The translations under genes were made by a program, and so were the position numbers. Of a stretch of 64,000 nucleotides of DNA, positions 63,014 through 64,000 are shown piece by piece. The notes beneath the pieces were generated by a model. That model did no database searches. It was not told where the DNA came from and saw only the letters and a list, made by a program, of their open reading frames with translations. The DNA lies in assembly GCA_963782045.1 (NCBI GenBank), contig CAWAIR010000018.1, forward strand, positions 310,001-374,000, given 5' to 3'. This DNA comes from CAVSRC01 sp963782045 (lineage in GTDB: Bacteria > Pseudomonadota > Alphaproteobacteria > Rhizobiales > Kaistiaceae). Each line of letters starts with the position of its first letter. Position 1 is the first letter of the stretch.

Positions 63014-63853
63014 CTACGACGCCTTCTGCAGCGTCATTTCGGCAGCTGCGGGCCTCGCCTCGGGGTGGCCGGGCGCCGGCGCCACGTCCGCCGTGCCCTT
63101 GTCATTGGCGAAGGCCCAGCGGTCGCGCCCCGCCCGCTTGGCGGCATAGACGGCGTCGTCCGCCGCCTTGAGCAGCTTATCGATCCCCTGGCCGGGCTTG
63201 CGGAAGGCGACGCCGACGCTGACCGTGACCGGATCGAGGCGGTCACCGGCGCCGACGCTGCGGTGCACCTGGTTGCAGATGCGCTCGGCGAGCCTCGCCA
63301 CCACGCTCGGCGCCAGCTCGTCGATGAGCACGGCGAATTCCTCGCCGCCGAGCCGCGCCACGATCCAGCGCGGCGCCGCCGCGCCGGTGACCTCGGCCAG
63401 GATCGTCTCGGCGACGCGCTTCAGCACGATGTCGCCGTGGTCGTGGCCGAAGGCGTCGTTGATGCCCTTGAACTTGTCGACGTCGATCATCATCGCGGTG
63501 AGCGGGGTGCCGACGATGCTCTGGCGCTTGACCACGGCGCGGGCAAACTCGAAGAAGGCGCGCCGGTTGGGCAGGTCGGTCAGCGCGTCGACCCGTGCCT
63601 GGTGCTCGAGCTCGGCGTGCAGTTCGCCCTGGCGGCGGATGGCCATCAGCAGCGGGAAGACCAGGGCCGGGACGACGACCGCGGGAAGCGCCAGCGGCAG
63701 GATCACCGAGGGCGTATCGACCGCGAAGCCGGTCAGGCGCAGCGAGGCGACGACGACGGCGAGCGAGAACACGGCGACGACGACGAGCACCACCAGCGTC
63801 ATCAGCAACGGATGGCGCACGGCAAACCCCGCATTCGGTACCGCTTTTCTCAT
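63014..63853 (-). CDS. Diguanylate cyclase (GGDEF), membrane-bound
   Basis: 279-residue protein with two N-terminal membrane helices (about 18-42 and 50-72) and a C-terminal GGDEF domain. LTDLPNRRAFFEF, DVDKFKGINDAFGHDHGD and GGEEF (169-173) are complete, so it should synthesise cyclic-di-GMP. The RxxD inhibitory site is not obvious. It converges with the MFS gene. An upstream TTG start is possible but less likely. Confidence 0.93.
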   Translation of the reverse strand: MRKAVPNAGFAVRHPLLMTLVVLVVVAVFSLAVVVASLRLTGFAVDTPSVILPLALPAVVVPALVFPLLMAIRRQGELHAELEHQARVDALTDLPNRRAFFEFARAVVKRQSIVGTPLTAMMIDVDKFKGINDAFGHDHGDIVLKRVAETILAEVTGAAAPRWIVARLGGEEFAVLIDELAPSVVARLAERICNQVHRSVGAGDRLDPVTVSVGVAFRKPGQGIDKLLKAADDAVYAAKRAGRDRWAFANDKGTADVAPAPGHPEARPAAAEMTLQKAS

Positions 63854-64000
63854 GGCGCCCCATGCTCTGGGCAATCGACCAACATTCGGTTAGGGACTGT
63901 CGTCAATTTTCGGTTTTCGAATATGTGAGTGGGGCACCCAATTCGGCCGCCAGAGCAACCGAAATCCGGCAGAGCGCGGTCACTGGTGTCACGCACGCGC
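63854..64000. other. Promoter-containing window end
   Basis: Upstream region of the GGDEF gene, locally AT-richer (near 63895-63925). No gene visible to the window end. Confidence 0.4.

Overview
The window is GC-rich DNA from an alphaproteobacterium, most likely order Hyphomicrobiales (Rhizobiales). Support for this comes from the coaD / two cyclophilins / queA / tgt block at 46.3-52.4 kb, the dense TRAP, ABC and LysR catabolic gene content, and the Tgt sequence type. It has three parts.

(1) 0-35.8 kb is an accessory catabolic region. It holds two TRAP systems, one with fused DctQM and one with its solute-binding protein 9 kb away from its DctQM. It also holds an amino-acid-type ABC importer cotranscribed with an FAD dehydrogenase and a zinc alcohol dehydrogenase. 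The other enzymes are a 2-hydroxyacid dehydrogenase, an FMN hydroxyacid oxidase, FAH and hydratase enzymes, a cyclase, two CaiB/BaiF CoA-transferases, hotdog dehydratase halves, an amidase with a small GatC/AtzG-like partner, an HpaI aldolase, a PDC-lactonase-like amidohydrolase, two SDRs, four alpha/beta hydrolases and a carboxylesterase. This suggests uptake and stepwise degradation of small hydroxy- or carboxylic acids, esters and amides; the substrate cannot be named. Two close LysR paralogues (20.0 and 31.3 kb) sit among promoters that share a two-part operator: a 15-bp T-N11-A box, then exactly 18 bp, then an A/T-flanked TCGA. Five of these sites point at a downstream transport or catabolic unit (three minus-strand units besides dctQM, and one plus-strand SDR); a sixth abuts the LysR gene at 31.3 kb.

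(2) 35.93-46.18 kb is an integrated mobile element of about 10.2 kb. It is bounded by a perfect 50-bp direct repeat that duplicates the 3' part of tRNA-Lys(TTT). It carries a tyrosine integrase broken by many frameshifts, a small HTH protein, tiny overlapping genes, a P4/D5-type SF3 helicase, a terminase large subunit, unknown proteins, one exported protein and one lipoprotein. I see no portal, capsid or tail gene, so it looks like a phage satellite or a reduced prophage. The octamer GCGGACAC is clustered in both ends and after the helicase gene.

(3) 46-64 kb is mainly core: tRNA-Lys, an Lrp-like RAM protein, DUF4864, tgt, queA, LiaF-like membrane proteins, two cyclophilins, coaD, two small exported proteins, glutathione peroxidase, two aldo-keto reductases, LysR, a FecR-domain protein with a CHASE2-PAS-GGDEF-EAL protein, a DHA2-type MFS exporter and a GGDEF protein.

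A caution applies to the whole window. Single-base frameshifts interrupt otherwise well-preserved genes in all three parts, including queA, an aldo-keto reductase and the MFS exporter. This pattern fits residual sequencing indels at least as well as gene decay. I saw no CRISPR array, rRNA gene or intact insertion sequence.
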